Numbered from the stretch's first letter, positions 52,908 through 62,735 are shown. The stretch is 64,000 bases of DNA from Microbacterium sp. cx-55 (GCF_021117345.1 NZ_CP088261.1:372001-436000); one strand, 5' to 3'. Translations and numbers: made by a program. Notes: generated by a model not told the origin, from the letters alone.

Positions 52908-53573
52908 ATGGGTACCGTGACGAACCCCTCCCCGGAGCCGCATCCCGAGACTGCCGCGACCCTCGTTTTCGACGACAAGAGCACGGCGCACAGCATCCCG
53001 GAAGACGTGCTCGGGCTGCTCACGGGCACGTTCGTCGCCTCGCTCGGCCTCTACCTGCTGCAGTCGAGCGGCGCGGTCACCGGCGGCACCGCAGGCATCG
53101 CCCTGCTCATCGACTACGCGACCGAATGGCCGTTCTGGCTGATCTTCGCGGTCGTCAACCTGCCGTTCGCGGCACTCGCGATCTGGAAGAAGGGCTGGAG
53201 CTTCACCCTCCGCACGGCGGTGTCCATCGCGCTCGTCTCCGCGTTCTCGGTGCTGCACCACGCGCTGTTCCGGATCGACGAGCTGCAGCCGATCTACGGC
53301 ACGATCGCCGGCAACCTGCTCGCGGGCGTCGGGCTCCTCATCCTGTTCCGCCATCGGGCGAGTCTCGGCGGCGTGAACATCATCGCCCTCGTCGTGCAGG
53401 AGCGCACCGGCTTCCGCGCCGGGTGGACCCAGCTGACCGTCGACCTCGTGATCATCATCGCGGCGCTCTTCGTGCTGCCCTGGCCCGCGGTGCTGCTGAG
53501 CGCGGCCGGTGCGGTGCTGTTGAACGTGGTGCTCGCGTTGAATCACCGTCCGGGCCGGTACATCGGGCACTGA
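52908..53573 (+). CDS. YitT-family membrane protein
   Basis: 221 residues from ATG at 52908 (GTG at 52917 is an alternative). It has an N-terminal polar tail of about 35 residues and five to six hydrophobic segments, with the motif SSGAVTGGTAGIALLIDY and GNLLAGVGLLILFRHRAS, followed by LGGVNIIALVVQERTGFRAG, all typical of the YitT (DUF161) family. The usual C-terminal DUF2179 domain is absent. The function is unknown; it is an inner-membrane protein. Confidence 0.85.
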   Translation: MGTVTNPSPEPHPETAATLVFDDKSTAHSIPEDVLGLLTGTFVASLGLYLLQSSGAVTGGTAGIALLIDYATEWPFWLIFAVVNLPFAALAIWKKGWSFTLRTAVSIALVSAFSVLHHALFRIDELQPIYGTIAGNLLAGVGLLILFRHRASLGGVNIIALVVQERTGFRAGWTQLTVDLVIIIAALFVLPWPAVLLSAAGAVLLNVVLALNHRPGRYIGH

Positions 53574-53651
53574 CCGCCGCTCAGCTCCGGGTCTTCTCGC
53601 CGGCGCGTCCGACGAAGTGATCCACTGTTCTCACTCTCGGAAGTGCCGCGC

Positions 53652-54098
53652 TCACGGCAACGTGTAGACGAATATCGATGCGGTCGTGGTGAGAATGAGC
53701 CACGTGGCCGTGGGAGCGATCAGGCCCAGAGCGACCCACCACCACAGGCGCGGCGCGCGGCGGCGGCAAGCGAGGTATGCGAACGCACCCGCGACAAGCA
53801 GGCACGTTCCGGTCGCGATCACAGCGACGGTGGTCGCCGTCCACTCCGAGTGAACCGTCGTGGTTCCCCCGGCTTCCATGACCCAGGTGCACGAACGCCC
53901 GATCGGCCAGGCGGAAACCCGCGAGGAGACGAGGGCGATCTCGGACTGGGCGGCCCCTTCCGGAGCCTCGAAGCCGCACTGGTACGCAGCGCTTCCTCGC
54001 GTCTCGATGTATTGGCTGGCGAGTGCGCCGATGAAACCCAGGAGGGCACACCACAGCGCGATACGCAGAACACGGGTCGTTGACCGTGCGTTGCTCAT
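53652..54098 (-). CDS. small membrane protein of unknown function
   Basis: 148 residues from ATG at 54098, overlapping the nei stop as ATGA. Three hydrophobic segments: one near 13-27 (ALWCALLGFIGALAS), one near 88-109 and one near 116-140 (RLWWWVALGLIAPTATWLIL). An extracellular loop between the first two holds two Cys that might form a disulfide. I do not recognise a family. It is the last gene of the lhr-nei operon, perhaps only by read-through. Confidence 0.65.
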   Translation of the reverse strand: MSNARSTTRVLRIALWCALLGFIGALASQYIETRGSAAYQCGFEAPEGAAQSEIALVSSRVSAWPIGRSCTWVMEAGGTTTVHSEWTATTVAVIATGTCLLVAGAFAYLACRRRAPRLWWWVALGLIAPTATWLILTTTASIFVYTLP

Positions 54099-54904
54099 GC
54101 GCGAGATTGTGACGTGTCGCGCGCGGGTTGGCAGCGCGGGCACCAGAACACGTTGCGCTCCGACGTCGCGTTCGCGCCCAGCGAGGTTTCGCGGATACGG
54201 GTGCCGCACCGGCGGCACGGCTGGCCCGTGCGCCCGTAGACCCAGAACCTGCGGCCCGGGCGGTCCTCGCCCGTGAACGTGCGCGCCGAGCGGTCGCGAT
54301 TCGCGCGGATCATCCGCACCCCGGTCTCGATGAGTCCGACCGTGTCGACCTCGGATGCGGGCGTCGTGGGCGCGATGCCGCGCACGAACAGCAACTCGTT
54401 CGCGTACACGTTGCCGAACCCGGCGACGTTGCGCTGGTCGAGGATCGCGACGTGGGCGGGGCGCTCGTCGCGGGCGAGATGCGCGGCGGCGTCGGCGGCG
54501 GATGCGGGAGTCCAGTCGGATCCGAGGGGATCGGGACCGAGGTGGCCGATCAGCTCGTGCTCGCGGTCGGTCGGCACGACATCGATCATGGCGAGATCGA
54601 AGCCGACCGCATCCGCGGTGTCGACGCCGATGATGGCGCGCGCGGTATGCGCGGGCTTTCGCCAGCGGGCACCGGGCGGGTAGACGTGCCACTCGCCCTC
54701 CATCTTCAGATGCGAGTGCAGGGTGAGGCCCCCGATCCGCGCGAGGATGTGCTTGCCGCGGGGGATGACCGCATGGACGGTCTCACCGCGGAGGTCGATC
54801 GTCGCGACCTTCGGCACACGCAGGTCGAAGCGGATGACCTCGTGACCGGCGAGAGCCGCATGCAACCGCTGGGCGGCCCGGTAGACGGTGTCGCCCTCAG
54901 GCAC
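54095..54904 (-). CDS. nei: Nei/Fpg-family DNA glycosylase (endonuclease VIII type)
   Basis: 269 residues. The catalytic N-terminus is MPEGDTVYRAAQRLHAALAG (Pro2, Glu3), the minor-groove region LDQRNVAGFGNVYANELLF is complete, and the C-terminal zinc finger is GQPCRRCGTRIRETS plus FWCPRCQPARD. It removes oxidised pyrimidines in base-excision repair. Its start overlaps the end of the lhr gene by 8 bp, a pairing of repair enzymes that is common in actinobacteria. Confidence 0.93.
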   Translation of the reverse strand: MPEGDTVYRAAQRLHAALAGHEVIRFDLRVPKVATIDLRGETVHAVIPRGKHILARIGGLTLHSHLKMEGEWHVYPPGARWRKPAHTARAIIGVDTADAVGFDLAMIDVVPTDREHELIGHLGPDPLGSDWTPASAADAAAHLARDERPAHVAILDQRNVAGFGNVYANELLFVRGIAPTTPASEVDTVGLIETGVRMIRANRDRSARTFTGEDRPGRRFWVYGRTGQPCRRCGTRIRETSLGANATSERNVFWCPRCQPARDTSQSRA

Positions 54905-57900
54905 GCGCGCCGCCCGTGCTCTCGCGCGACGCGCGGGCCGCGTCGCCCGCGGTCTGGCGGCGGAGCGTCATGCCGCGCGGCGATTCGACGAATCCGGCGC
55001 TGCGCAGCATCCGCCCCATATCGGCGCCGATCACGAACGCCCCGTTGACCTGCTCGATCGTCAGCGTGTCGAGCGAGCGCGCACGGGCCGTCGCCACGAG
55101 GTCTGCGGCGGCAGCGGTCAGCACCTCTTCGTCGTCGCTGAAGGCGAGCGCCGTTTTGCCGCCGCGCTCGAGATACAGCACGAGCGCGCCGTCGACCACG
55201 ACGACCAGCGCGCCGGCCTTCCGCCCCGGCCGGTGCTTGCTGCCCTCGAGTGCGGGCCACGGAAGCGCTGCCCCGAAGGGGTTGGCCGGGTCGGTCGCGG
55301 CGAGGGTGCGCGCTGCGCGCGGCGGAGGATCGGCGACCGCGGCGAACTCTCGCAGCCGGTCGATCGTGGCGGAGGCCGCGAACTGCGCGGCGCCGAGCTT
55401 CTCGATCAGGTACCCGCGACGGCAGTGGCCGGCCTCTTCGAAACCCGACAGCATCCGGTACGCCTGCGCGAAGCCGCCCGGCAGACCCTCGCTCTGCACC
55501 GAACCGCGGGTCACGACGCCGTAGCGGTCGAGGAGAAGGCTCGCGGCGGCGGTCGCGCGAAGAGTCGGGTCGGACTCGGCAACGGGCAGTGCCGACCAGC
55601 GTCCGCCGACCGACGCGGGCCGGGCGGGTGCGGTCGGCCGCGGCAGAGAGGTGCCGCGGAACATCCGCGCGCGCGGGGCCCGACGGGTCACGCGATGCGC
55701 CTGCGATCCTCCGGCGAGCAGGCCCCGGACCGGAGCGAAGGTGTCGTTGGTCACCCGGCCCGCCCACGCCAGACGCCAGAGCGCCTCGACCACGGACTGC
55801 TCGTTCTCGGCGCCCGCGAGGGTGCGCACCTGCGCCGCGAAGTACGCTCCGCCGGCCGCGAGCGCGTCGAGCACCCGCGCATCGAGGGAGTCCGCGGGGA
55901 TGTCGTCTTCGGGTACCAGAAGCGTGAGGGGTGCGGTGTCGGCCGGATGCAGCGAGATCCAGCCGTCACGACCCGGAAGCGAACCGTGCCCGGCCCACAC
56001 GACCTCGCCCGTCGCGGTGAGCTCGTCGAGCATCGCGGGGGAGTAGTCGCGCACCCGAGAGGGCAGCACGAGGGACTCCCACGCGCTGGCCGGGATGGGC
56101 ACGCCCGCGAGCTGCTCGATCACGGCCAGCGCGCCATCGATGCCGTCGAGCGGTCGGGTGAGGTGCTGCCAACTGGGCAGGAACCGCGCGAATCCGTCGG
56201 GAGGCACGGGCTCGACCGAGCCGCGGATGGCGGCGAGCGACCGCATCCGGAGCCGCCGGAGCACCTCGGTGTCGCACCACTCCGTCTCGTCGGGGCGAAG
56301 GGCCCGCGCTTCCGGGAGGAAGAAACCGCTCGTGATGCGGCCGGCGCCCTCGAGGCGCTGCAGAGTGTGGCGCGCCACGGCCACCCCGACCCCGAAACGA
56401 TCGGCGACGGCATCCGCTGTGAAGGGGGCGTGCGTGCGCGCGTACCGGGCGACGAGGTCGCCGAACGGATCCGGGAACGGCTCCAGGAAGGCTTGCGGGA
56501 GTCCGACCGGGAGGGCGACCCCGAGCGCATCGCGCAAGCGCCCGGCGTCTTCTATCGCCGCCAGGCGGACGGTGCCTGCGATCGACACGCGGATGGCGCG
56601 ACGCGCCTGCACGAGCGCCTCCGCGTGCGCGGACGCGACCTCGAGCGGCGCCGGAGCCGACGCCGACGGCGTCTCGACGTCGCTGTCTGTCGCGGCCTCC
56701 ACGGAGACCTCCGCGCGCAGGCGCGCGGCGATCTCGTCGTCGGACAGCGGCCCCAGGATGCGCAGCAGATCGGCGACGCCCTCGACGCCCTTCACCCGGC
56801 GGTCGGGGTCGAGGCGTTGCGCCTCGCGTTCGAATTGCTCGATGACGGCGGGGTCGAGCAGCTCCCGCATTTCGATCTTGCCGAGCAGCTCCGACAGCAG
56901 CCCCGGGTCGACCGACAGCGCGGCCGCGCGCCGTTCGGCGAGCGGCGAATCGCCCTCGTACATGAACGCGCCTACGTAGCCGAAGAGCAGATCCCGCGCG
57001 AAGGGCGAGGGTTGCGAGGTCGTGGTCTCGACGAGCCGGATGCGGCGGTCGGCGATCTGGCGGGCGATCCGGGTGAGCGCGGGCAGGTCGTAGACGTCCT
57101 GCAGCACCTCGCGGAGGGTCTCGAGGATGATCGGGAACGTCGGATGCCGCCGCGCGACTTCGAGCAGTTGCGCCGACCGCTGGCGCTGCTGCCAGAGCGG
57201 GCTGCGGCGGTTCGGGTTCGTGCGGGGCATCAGCAGCGCGCGCGCCGCGCACTCGCGGAACCGCGACGCGAACAGCGCGGAGCCGCCCACCTCGTCGGTG
57301 ACGATCTGTTCGAGCTCGTCGGCGTCGAACACGAAGAGTTCGGCCCCCGGGGGCTCGGCCGTCGCATCGGGGATGCGGGCGATGATGCCGTCGTCGCTCG
57401 CGACCGCGGAGCCCTCGACTCCGAGGCGTTCGCGGATGCGGGCGTTGACCGCCAGCGCCCACGGCGAATGCACCTGCATGCCGTACGGGGAATGCAGGAT
57501 GACCCGCCAGTCCCCGACCTCGTCACGGCTTCTCTCGACCGTGAGCTGGCGGTCGCTCGGAACGGAGCCGGTCGCCTCGATCTGCTCGGCGAGGTAGGCG
57601 AGCAGATTGTCTTGGGCCCGGTCGTCGAGACCCGCCTCGGTGAGGCGCTGCCGCGCTTTCGCGGGTTCGGCGGCGGCGACCTCGCGCGAGAACTTGCCCA
57701 GCGCTTCGCCCAGCTCGGCGGGCCGACCGATGCCGTCGCCGTGCCAGAACGGCACCTTGCCCGGTTGCCCGAACGCGGGCAGCACGTTCACCCGGTCGTG
57801 CGTGATCTCCACGATCCGCCAGCTGGTTGTGCCGAGGGTGAAGACATCGTTGACGCGCGACTCGTAGACCATCTCCTCGTCGAGCTCGCCGACGCGGGCG

Positions 57901-59675
57901 TTCTGCGATTCCCCGGCCACGAAGACCCCGAAGAGGCCGCGGTCGGGGATGGTGCCGCCGCTCGTGACCGCGATCCGCTGGGCGCCGGGACGCCCGGTCA
58001 GCGTGCCCTGGTCGCGGTCCCAGACGAGCCGCGGCCGCAGCTCGGCGAACTCGTCGGAGGGGAAGCGTCCGGCCAGCAGATCGAGTGTCGCCTCGTACGC
58101 CGAGCGGGGGAGCGTCCGGAAGGGCGCGCTGCGGCGCACGGTCTCGAACCAGTCCTCGACCTCGATCGCGCCCAGTGCGCAGGCCGCGACGGTCTGCTGG
58201 GCGAGGATGTCGAGGGGATTCTGCGGCACACGAACGGCCTCGATCTGACCCGCCAGCATCCGTTCGGTGACGATCGCCGTGTGCAGCACGTCTCCGCGAT
58301 GCTTGGGGAAGAGAGCGGCCCGGCTGGTCTCGCCGACCTGGTGCCCGGCGCGTCCGATGCGCTGCAGACCCGACGCGGCCGACGGCGGCGATTCGACCTG
58401 GATGACGAGGTCGACGGCGCCCATGTCGATGCCGAGCTCGAGGCTGCTGGTGGCGACGACGCACCGGAGCACGCCGGACTTCAACTCGTCTTCGACGATC
58501 GCCCGCTGCTCTTTCGACACCGACCCGTGATGCGCCTTCGCGAGCACGGGATCGGCGCCGGCCGTGGCACCGGCCTGTGACATCTGCGCGGCGGGAACGG
58601 TCGCCTCGGGCAGATCGAGCCCCATCCGCTCGCTGTAGATCTCGTTGAGGCGGGCGGTCAGCCGTTCGGCCAGGCGACGCGAGTTCGAGAACACGATGGT
58701 CGAGCGATGCTGCAGGATGCGGTCGACGATCGCTTCTTCGACGTGCGGCCAGAGCGAGCCGGTCATCTCGGTGCTCTCGGGCCGTGGCGCTGCCGGGGCG
58801 AACCAGTCGCCGTCGCCGTCATCGTCGCCGGTCGTGGCGGCGGGACGCGTGGGCGGCGGGGTCTCACCCGGTGCCGGAGGGGGGTTCAGCATGTCGTCGA
58901 CCGGCACGACGACCGTCAGATCGAATGTCTTCGTCGCCCGCGGGGCCACGATGTCGACGGGCGCCGAGCCGCCGAGGAACCGTGCGACCTCGTCGATCGG
59001 CCGGACGGTCGCCGAGAGTCCGATGCGCTGCGCCGGCTTTTCGAGCAGGGCGTCGAGTCGTTCCAGGCTGACGGCGAGGTGCGCGCCGCGTTTGGTGGCG
59101 GCGACGGCGTGCACCTCGTCGATGATGACGGTGCGGACGCCCCGGAGCGTCTCTTTCGCCTGACTCGTGAGCATCAGGTACAGCGATTCGGGCGTCGTGA
59201 TCAGGATGTCGGGCGGGTCGGACACGAGCTTTCGACGCTCGGACGACGGGGTGTCTCCGGAGCGGACGCCCACCGTCACCTGGGGCGCCGGGATCGCGAG
59301 CCGTCGCGCGGAGTGCCCGATGCCGACGAGCGGCGAGCGGAGGTTGCGCTCGACGTCGACGCCGAGGGCCTTGAGCGGGGAGATGTAGAGAACGCGGGTG
59401 CGCTCGCTGTCGCGTTCGACCTTCGTCGCGGCGCCGCCACGACGCGGGGGCGCGACGGCCGGCTCGGGCTCGGCCTGTCGCTCGCGGAACACGCTGTCGA
59501 TCGCCCAGAGGAACGCCGACAGGGTCTTTCCTGATCCGGTCGGGGCGACGACGAGAGCGTGGCGTCCTTGCGAGATCGCCTGCCAGGCGCCGGCCTGCGC
59601 GGGAGTCGGCGCCGAGAAGGCGCTCCGGAACCAGTCCTGCGTGGCAGGAGAGAACCGGTGCAGCACGTCGTCCAC
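54897..59675 (-). CDS. lhr: large DEAD/H helicase Lhr
   Basis: 1592 residues from GTG at 59675, typical of Lhr. The N-terminal helicase core has LVVAPTGSGKTLSAFLWAID (Walker A at about 45-51), the motif II VIIDEVHAVAATKRG and IGLSATVRPIDEVARFLGG (motif III), and the second RecA domain QRIGRAGHQVGETSRAALFP (motif VI). The long C-terminal half contains the Lhr-specific winged-helix and beta-barrel regions. It is a DNA/RNA 3'-5' helicase involved in DNA repair and is operonic with nei. Its region carries a long, unrelated open frame on the plus strand that I regard as a shadow. Confidence 0.94.
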   Translation of the reverse strand: MDDVLHRFSPATQDWFRSAFSAPTPAQAGAWQAISQGRHALVVAPTGSGKTLSAFLWAIDSVFRERQAEPEPAVAPPRRGGAATKVERDSERTRVLYISPLKALGVDVERNLRSPLVGIGHSARRLAIPAPQVTVGVRSGDTPSSERRKLVSDPPDILITTPESLYLMLTSQAKETLRGVRTVIIDEVHAVAATKRGAHLAVSLERLDALLEKPAQRIGLSATVRPIDEVARFLGGSAPVDIVAPRATKTFDLTVVVPVDDMLNPPPAPGETPPPTRPAATTGDDDGDGDWFAPAAPRPESTEMTGSLWPHVEEAIVDRILQHRSTIVFSNSRRLAERLTARLNEIYSERMGLDLPEATVPAAQMSQAGATAGADPVLAKAHHGSVSKEQRAIVEDELKSGVLRCVVATSSLELGIDMGAVDLVIQVESPPSAASGLQRIGRAGHQVGETSRAALFPKHRGDVLHTAIVTERMLAGQIEAVRVPQNPLDILAQQTVAACALGAIEVEDWFETVRRSAPFRTLPRSAYEATLDLLAGRFPSDEFAELRPRLVWDRDQGTLTGRPGAQRIAVTSGGTIPDRGLFGVFVAGESQNARVGELDEEMVYESRVNDVFTLGTTSWRIVEITHDRVNVLPAFGQPGKVPFWHGDGIGRPAELGEALGKFSREVAAAEPAKARQRLTEAGLDDRAQDNLLAYLAEQIEATGSVPSDRQLTVERSRDEVGDWRVILHSPYGMQVHSPWALAVNARIRERLGVEGSAVASDDGIIARIPDATAEPPGAELFVFDADELEQIVTDEVGGSALFASRFRECAARALLMPRTNPNRRSPLWQQRQRSAQLLEVARRHPTFPIILETLREVLQDVYDLPALTRIARQIADRRIRLVETTTSQPSPFARDLLFGYVGAFMYEGDSPLAERRAAALSVDPGLLSELLGKIEMRELLDPAVIEQFEREAQRLDPDRRVKGVEGVADLLRILGPLSDDEIAARLRAEVSVEAATDSDVETPSASAPAPLEVASAHAEALVQARRAIRVSIAGTVRLAAIEDAGRLRDALGVALPVGLPQAFLEPFPDPFGDLVARYARTHAPFTADAVADRFGVGVAVARHTLQRLEGAGRITSGFFLPEARALRPDETEWCDTEVLRRLRMRSLAAIRGSVEPVPPDGFARFLPSWQHLTRPLDGIDGALAVIEQLAGVPIPASAWESLVLPSRVRDYSPAMLDELTATGEVVWAGHGSLPGRDGWISLHPADTAPLTLLVPEDDIPADSLDARVLDALAAGGAYFAAQVRTLAGAENEQSVVEALWRLAWAGRVTNDTFAPVRGLLAGGSQAHRVTRRAPRARMFRGTSLPRPTAPARPASVGGRWSALPVAESDPTLRATAAASLLLDRYGVVTRGSVQSEGLPGGFAQAYRMLSGFEEAGHCRRGYLIEKLGAAQFAASATIDRLREFAAVADPPPRAARTLAATDPANPFGAALPWPALEGSKHRPGRKAGALVVVVDGALVLYLERGGKTALAFSDDEEVLTAAAADLVATARARSLDTLTIEQVNGAFVIGADMGRMLRSAGFVESPRGMTLRRQTAGDAARASRESTGGARA

Positions 59676-59766
59676 TCCACCATCATCCCGGGTGCCTCCG
59701 ACACCGGGATCGGGATTGCGCTGCGGGCAGACGATCGGATCGGTATCGCCGGGCTCCCGGAACGGA

Positions 59767-60690
59767 TCAGCGCACGGATGTGCGGGTGTCGACGCGGACG
59801 CGGAGCGTCGCGGTGTAGCCGGCCGTCGCGTCGCCCACCACAGTCGCCATTTGGAGAGCGCCGCCGTCATCGCGGAACACCATGTCGGAGGACAGCGAGA
59901 TGTCGTCGAGGTTGCCGCGAGACCCGTCGTAGTCCGGAAGCGCGTACACCGTCTCGCTGATCCCCTGGGGTAGAGCCACCTGCGACGTCGCGATGACGTT
60001 CGCCGTATCGGTGATCCCGTCGACGTCCGGGTACACCTCGAAGTGCACGTGCGGCCAGCGACCCGGGTAGCACCCCGGGAAGACGGTGGTGAACGTCACG
60101 GTTCCCGCCGCATCCGCCGTCTGCACGCCGCGTAGGTAGGTGACGTCCTCGAGGCCGTCGGAGTACATCGAGTACCCGCCCTGGGCATCGCAGTGCCAGA
60201 CATACACCGCGGCGCCCGTGAGGGGGATGTCGCCGTTCGCGGTGCCCAGCAGGACGAGCGACAGGGTCAGCGGAACGCCCACAGCGAGGGCGCCGCCGTC
60301 GATACTCGAGCGGATGTCGGAGCGGACGATGCCGGACTGCTCGAGGATGTCGGGCCCGTTCGAGCCATCGCCCGGGAACGGCCCCGGCGTCTCCTCGGGG
60401 ATCTCCCCGGCGGGCAGGGCGTCCGTGGTCGGCGATCCCGTGCGGGTCGAGCCGGACGCGCTCGCCGCCGCTGAGCCGGTCGGTGCGGCGGACACGCCGG
60501 GTGCACAGGCCGCCAGCGCTGCCGCCCCCACGCCGATGCCGAGCAGGCTCAGCACTCCTCGCCGACTCATCACCGTGCGGATGTCGAAGGGTGCCCCCTG
60601 GTCGACGACCTCATCGTCGGCGCGATCGAGCAATCGCCCCTCGTATGCGGGGCCGCGAGGCGTGTGTTCGGGTTCGGGGATGCGGCTCAT
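59767..60690 (-). CDS. Tat-exported lipoprotein with intradiol-dioxygenase-like domain, paralogue 2
   Basis: 307 residues from ATG at 60690. A 40-residue cytoplasmic lead is followed by the twin-arginine motif MSRRGVLSLLGIGVG and a lipobox ending LAAC (C62). The exported part has ETPGPFPGDGSNGPDIL and the intradiol-dioxygenase-type VYVWHCDAQGGYSMYSD and GRWPHVHFEVYPD, which hold the Tyr and the two His iron ligands. Members open catechol-type rings, but such exported forms have unknown substrates. It lies upstream of lhr, close to a tatA-tatC-tatB set and to a close paralogue. Confidence 0.85.
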   Translation of the reverse strand: MSRIPEPEHTPRGPAYEGRLLDRADDEVVDQGAPFDIRTVMSRRGVLSLLGIGVGAAALAACAPGVSAAPTGSAAASASGSTRTGSPTTDALPAGEIPEETPGPFPGDGSNGPDILEQSGIVRSDIRSSIDGGALAVGVPLTLSLVLLGTANGDIPLTGAAVYVWHCDAQGGYSMYSDGLEDVTYLRGVQTADAAGTVTFTTVFPGCYPGRWPHVHFEVYPDVDGITDTANVIATSQVALPQGISETVYALPDYDGSRGNLDDISLSSDMVFRDDGGALQMATVVGDATAGYTATLRVRVDTRTSVR

Positions 60691-60852
60691 GGTCGTCTCC
60701 GAGGGCTCGGGTCGTGCGGGCGGAGTCCCAGCATTCCTGGCGCAGATTTCCGGCAGCTATGAGCGTGCTGGATGCTCCCCGCACGGTGGGCGGGGCGCGT
60801 GCGGACCGCCGAGGGGGTTATGCGCCGCAGGCATCCCCCGTAGCGTGGATGA

Positions 60853-61200
60853 ATGGACAAGCGAACGGAAAACCGAAACGTGTCCGGATCGATGGCGCGG
60901 CGCGCTGGAGAGATCGCCCTGCTGGTCGTCGTCTCCGCGGCGGTCGGAGTTGTCTTCGGCTTCGTCAGCCAGTCGGCGGTCATCGGCGTGATCGTCGGCG
61001 CGGGTGTGGCGATCATCGCGGCCGCGTGGATGTGGCGGGCCCGCCGGTCGGGCGGATACGACGAAGAGACGCGGGCGACGACGCGACAGGCCGGCGACGA
61101 GCGTCGTTCCCACCCCGAGTACGGGCCGCTGAGTCAGCCCGGAACGTTCGGTGTGCGCATCGGCACCGGCGCGGCCGGCAAGGACAACGGGCGCGGCTGA
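60853..61200 (+). CDS. small membrane protein of unknown function
   Basis: 115 residues from ATG at 60853. Two hydrophobic segments near 21-60 (IALLVVVSAAVGVVFGFVSQ and SAVIGVIVGAGVAIIAAAWM), then a polar tail (YDEETRATTRQAGDERRS). I do not recognise it. It is divergent from the dioxygenase-like gene. Its 3' end overlaps the tatB-like gene by 67 bp tail to tail, which is a long overlap for convergent genes. Confidence 0.6.
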   Translation: MDKRTENRNVSGSMARRAGEIALLVVVSAAVGVVFGFVSQSAVIGVIVGAGVAIIAAAWMWRARRSGGYDEETRATTRQAGDERRSHPEYGPLSQPGTFGVRIGTGAAGKDNGRG

Positions 61201-61646
61201 CCCGCATCCGGAGCGTCTGCCGGAACACGGACGCGCCTCGGGTGAGCCGACGTACCGACCGTCCGGATGCGGTACGCGACGGCGCTGGGGTCCGTCTCGG
61301 TCTCGGTCTCGGCCGCGACGGAGCTCGACGTCGGTGCCCGCTCGGCGAGGTCGGCAGTCGGCGTCGCGCCCCCGGACGCGGCCGCCGGCACCGGATCGGC
61401 GGTGAGGGCGTCGCGCAGGACGCTCCGCGGGTCGAAGCGTCGCGGATCGAGCGCCCGCATCCGCTCCGGGTCCCACCGCACGCCCGTCTCCGTCTCGGCG
61501 CGGTGCCGAGCGGTCTCGAGCGCCGACCGCAGAAGGCGGACGGTGTCGGCCAGGCGTCGCGCGTAACCCGGGAGGCGTGCCGGCCCCAGCACGATCACGG
61601 CGACGAGCGCCACGAGGATGAGCTTCTCGGTCGTCAGTCCGAACAC
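61134..61646 (-). CDS. tatB: TatA/TatB-type translocase subunit
   Basis: 170 residues from GTG at 61646, with GAAGGAGG upstream. The start MFGLTTEKLILVALVAVIVL is a single membrane helix followed by GPARLPGYARRLADTVRLLR, the amphipathic helix of TatA/B proteins, then a long acidic, Ala/Thr-rich tail to 170. The length and position after tatC favour TatB. The tail overlaps the 3' end of the plus-strand small membrane gene. It belongs to the Tat set beside Tat-exported lipoproteins. Confidence 0.82.
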   Translation of the reverse strand: MFGLTTEKLILVALVAVIVLGPARLPGYARRLADTVRLLRSALETARHRAETETGVRWDPERMRALDPRRFDPRSVLRDALTADPVPAAASGGATPTADLAERAPTSSSVAAETETETDPSAVAYRIRTVGTSAHPRRVRVPADAPDAGQPRPLSLPAAPVPMRTPNVPG

Positions 61647-61657
61647 GGTGGCCTCCT

Positions 61658-62482
61658 TCAGAGGGACGCGGATGCGGCGCGTGCCGCCCGCCGGTCGCGG
61701 AGGAACGCGATGCCGAGTGCCCCGCCGAACAGAGCGGTCACGGGGATCGCGACGAAGAACATCGACAGCACGTCGGCCGCCGGAGTCGCCAGTGCGCTGA
61801 ACAGCACGATCACGACGACGATGATCCGCCAGCGGTGCGCGATGGCCCGGGCGGGCAGGATCCCCGCGAAGTTGAGAGCCACCAGCAGAACGGGCAGCAC
61901 GAAGGCGATGCCGGTGCACAGCACGATCCTGATCACGAAGTCCACGTAGTACGAGGCCTGCAGGATGGAGCTGTCCTCGGCGGATGCGAACCCGGCGAGG
62001 AGTTCGACCATGTGCGGGAAGAGCACGACCCCCGTCAGGCATCCGGCAGCGAACAGGGGGAGTGCGGCGAACACGAATCCGAAGGTGTACCTCTTCTCCC
62101 GGCGCGTGAGGCCGGGGGCGAGGTAGGCGAGGATCTCGTACAGCCAGACCGGGCTCGAGAGCGCCGCCCCCGCGACCACCGCGATGCGGATGCGCAGGTC
62201 GAACGCCCCGGTGACACTGTCGAAGTTGAGGCTCGCCGCGCGGGATTCGGCGAGCTGGTCGATCGGGGCGCGCAGGACGTCGAGGATGCCGTCGGAGGCG
62301 ACAAACCCCAGGACGACCGCGATCGCGAGCGCCGCCGTTGCGCGGGTCAGCCGGGTGCGTGCTTCACGGGCGTGCGCGGCGAGCGGCATCCGCTCGCCGG
62401 TGGTGCGCTCGGTCGCCTCCGTTCCGGCAACGGTCTCCCCGGCAACGGTCCCGGCGGCCCCGGCGACGGCGGCGGGGGTCAC
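61658..62482 (-). CDS. tatC: Tat translocase receptor subunit TatC
   Basis: 274 residues from GTG at 62482, overlapping the tatA stop as GTGA. Six hydrophobic segments follow an N-terminal extension of about 32 residues. Family marks are PLAAHAREARTRLTRATAAL (the LxELRxR position), SSPVWLYEILAYLAPGLTRR and EKRYTFGFVFAALPLFAAG, and the later FRIVLCTG-type helix. TatC recognises twin-arginine signals. It is in an operon with tatA, tatB and a Tat-lipoprotein gene. Confidence 0.87.
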   Translation of the reverse strand: MTPAAVAGAAGTVAGETVAGTEATERTTGERMPLAAHAREARTRLTRATAALAIAVVLGFVASDGILDVLRAPIDQLAESRAASLNFDSVTGAFDLRIRIAVVAGAALSSPVWLYEILAYLAPGLTRREKRYTFGFVFAALPLFAAGCLTGVVLFPHMVELLAGFASAEDSSILQASYYVDFVIRIVLCTGIAFVLPVLLVALNFAGILPARAIAHRWRIIVVVIVLFSALATPAADVLSMFFVAIPVTALFGGALGIAFLRDRRAARAASASL

Positions 62483-62706
62483 GGGGCGAGCCCGGGCGAC
62501 GGCGTCGTACGGGTGGTCGGCGCGTCGGACGGGTCACCCGCGGGCGAGGCGACGGGCGCGGGTGCGGCGTCGACGGCCTCGGTCTTCAGGATGCGGACCG
62601 ACTGACCGACGCTCTTCGCGAGGGCGGGGAGCTTCGCCGCGCCGAAGACGAGAAGCACGATGGCGAGGATGATCAGCGCGTGCCATCCGGTGAGATTCTG
62701 CAGCAT
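62479..62706 (-). CDS. tatA: TatA-type translocase subunit
   Basis: 75 residues from ATG at 62706, with GGAAAGG upstream. One membrane helix (GWHALIILAIVLLVFGAAKL) is followed by the hinge LPALAKSVGQSVRILKTEAV and a Pro/Ala-rich tail. Length and sequence are TatA-like. It begins 29 bp after the end of the dioxygenase-like gene, so the exported protein and its translocase are in one operon. Confidence 0.88.
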   Translation of the reverse strand: MLQNLTGWHALIILAIVLLVFGAAKLPALAKSVGQSVRILKTEAVDAAPAPVASPAGDPSDAPTTRTTPSPGLAP

Positions 62707-62735
62707 GGGTGGTTTCCTTTCCAGAACGGGTGGGG

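Noticed and set aside
54888-58580. A long plus-strand open frame antisense to the lhr helicase
   Set aside because: It mirrors a complete Lhr protein, has an Arg/Glu/Gly-rich composition, and shows no recognisable domain.
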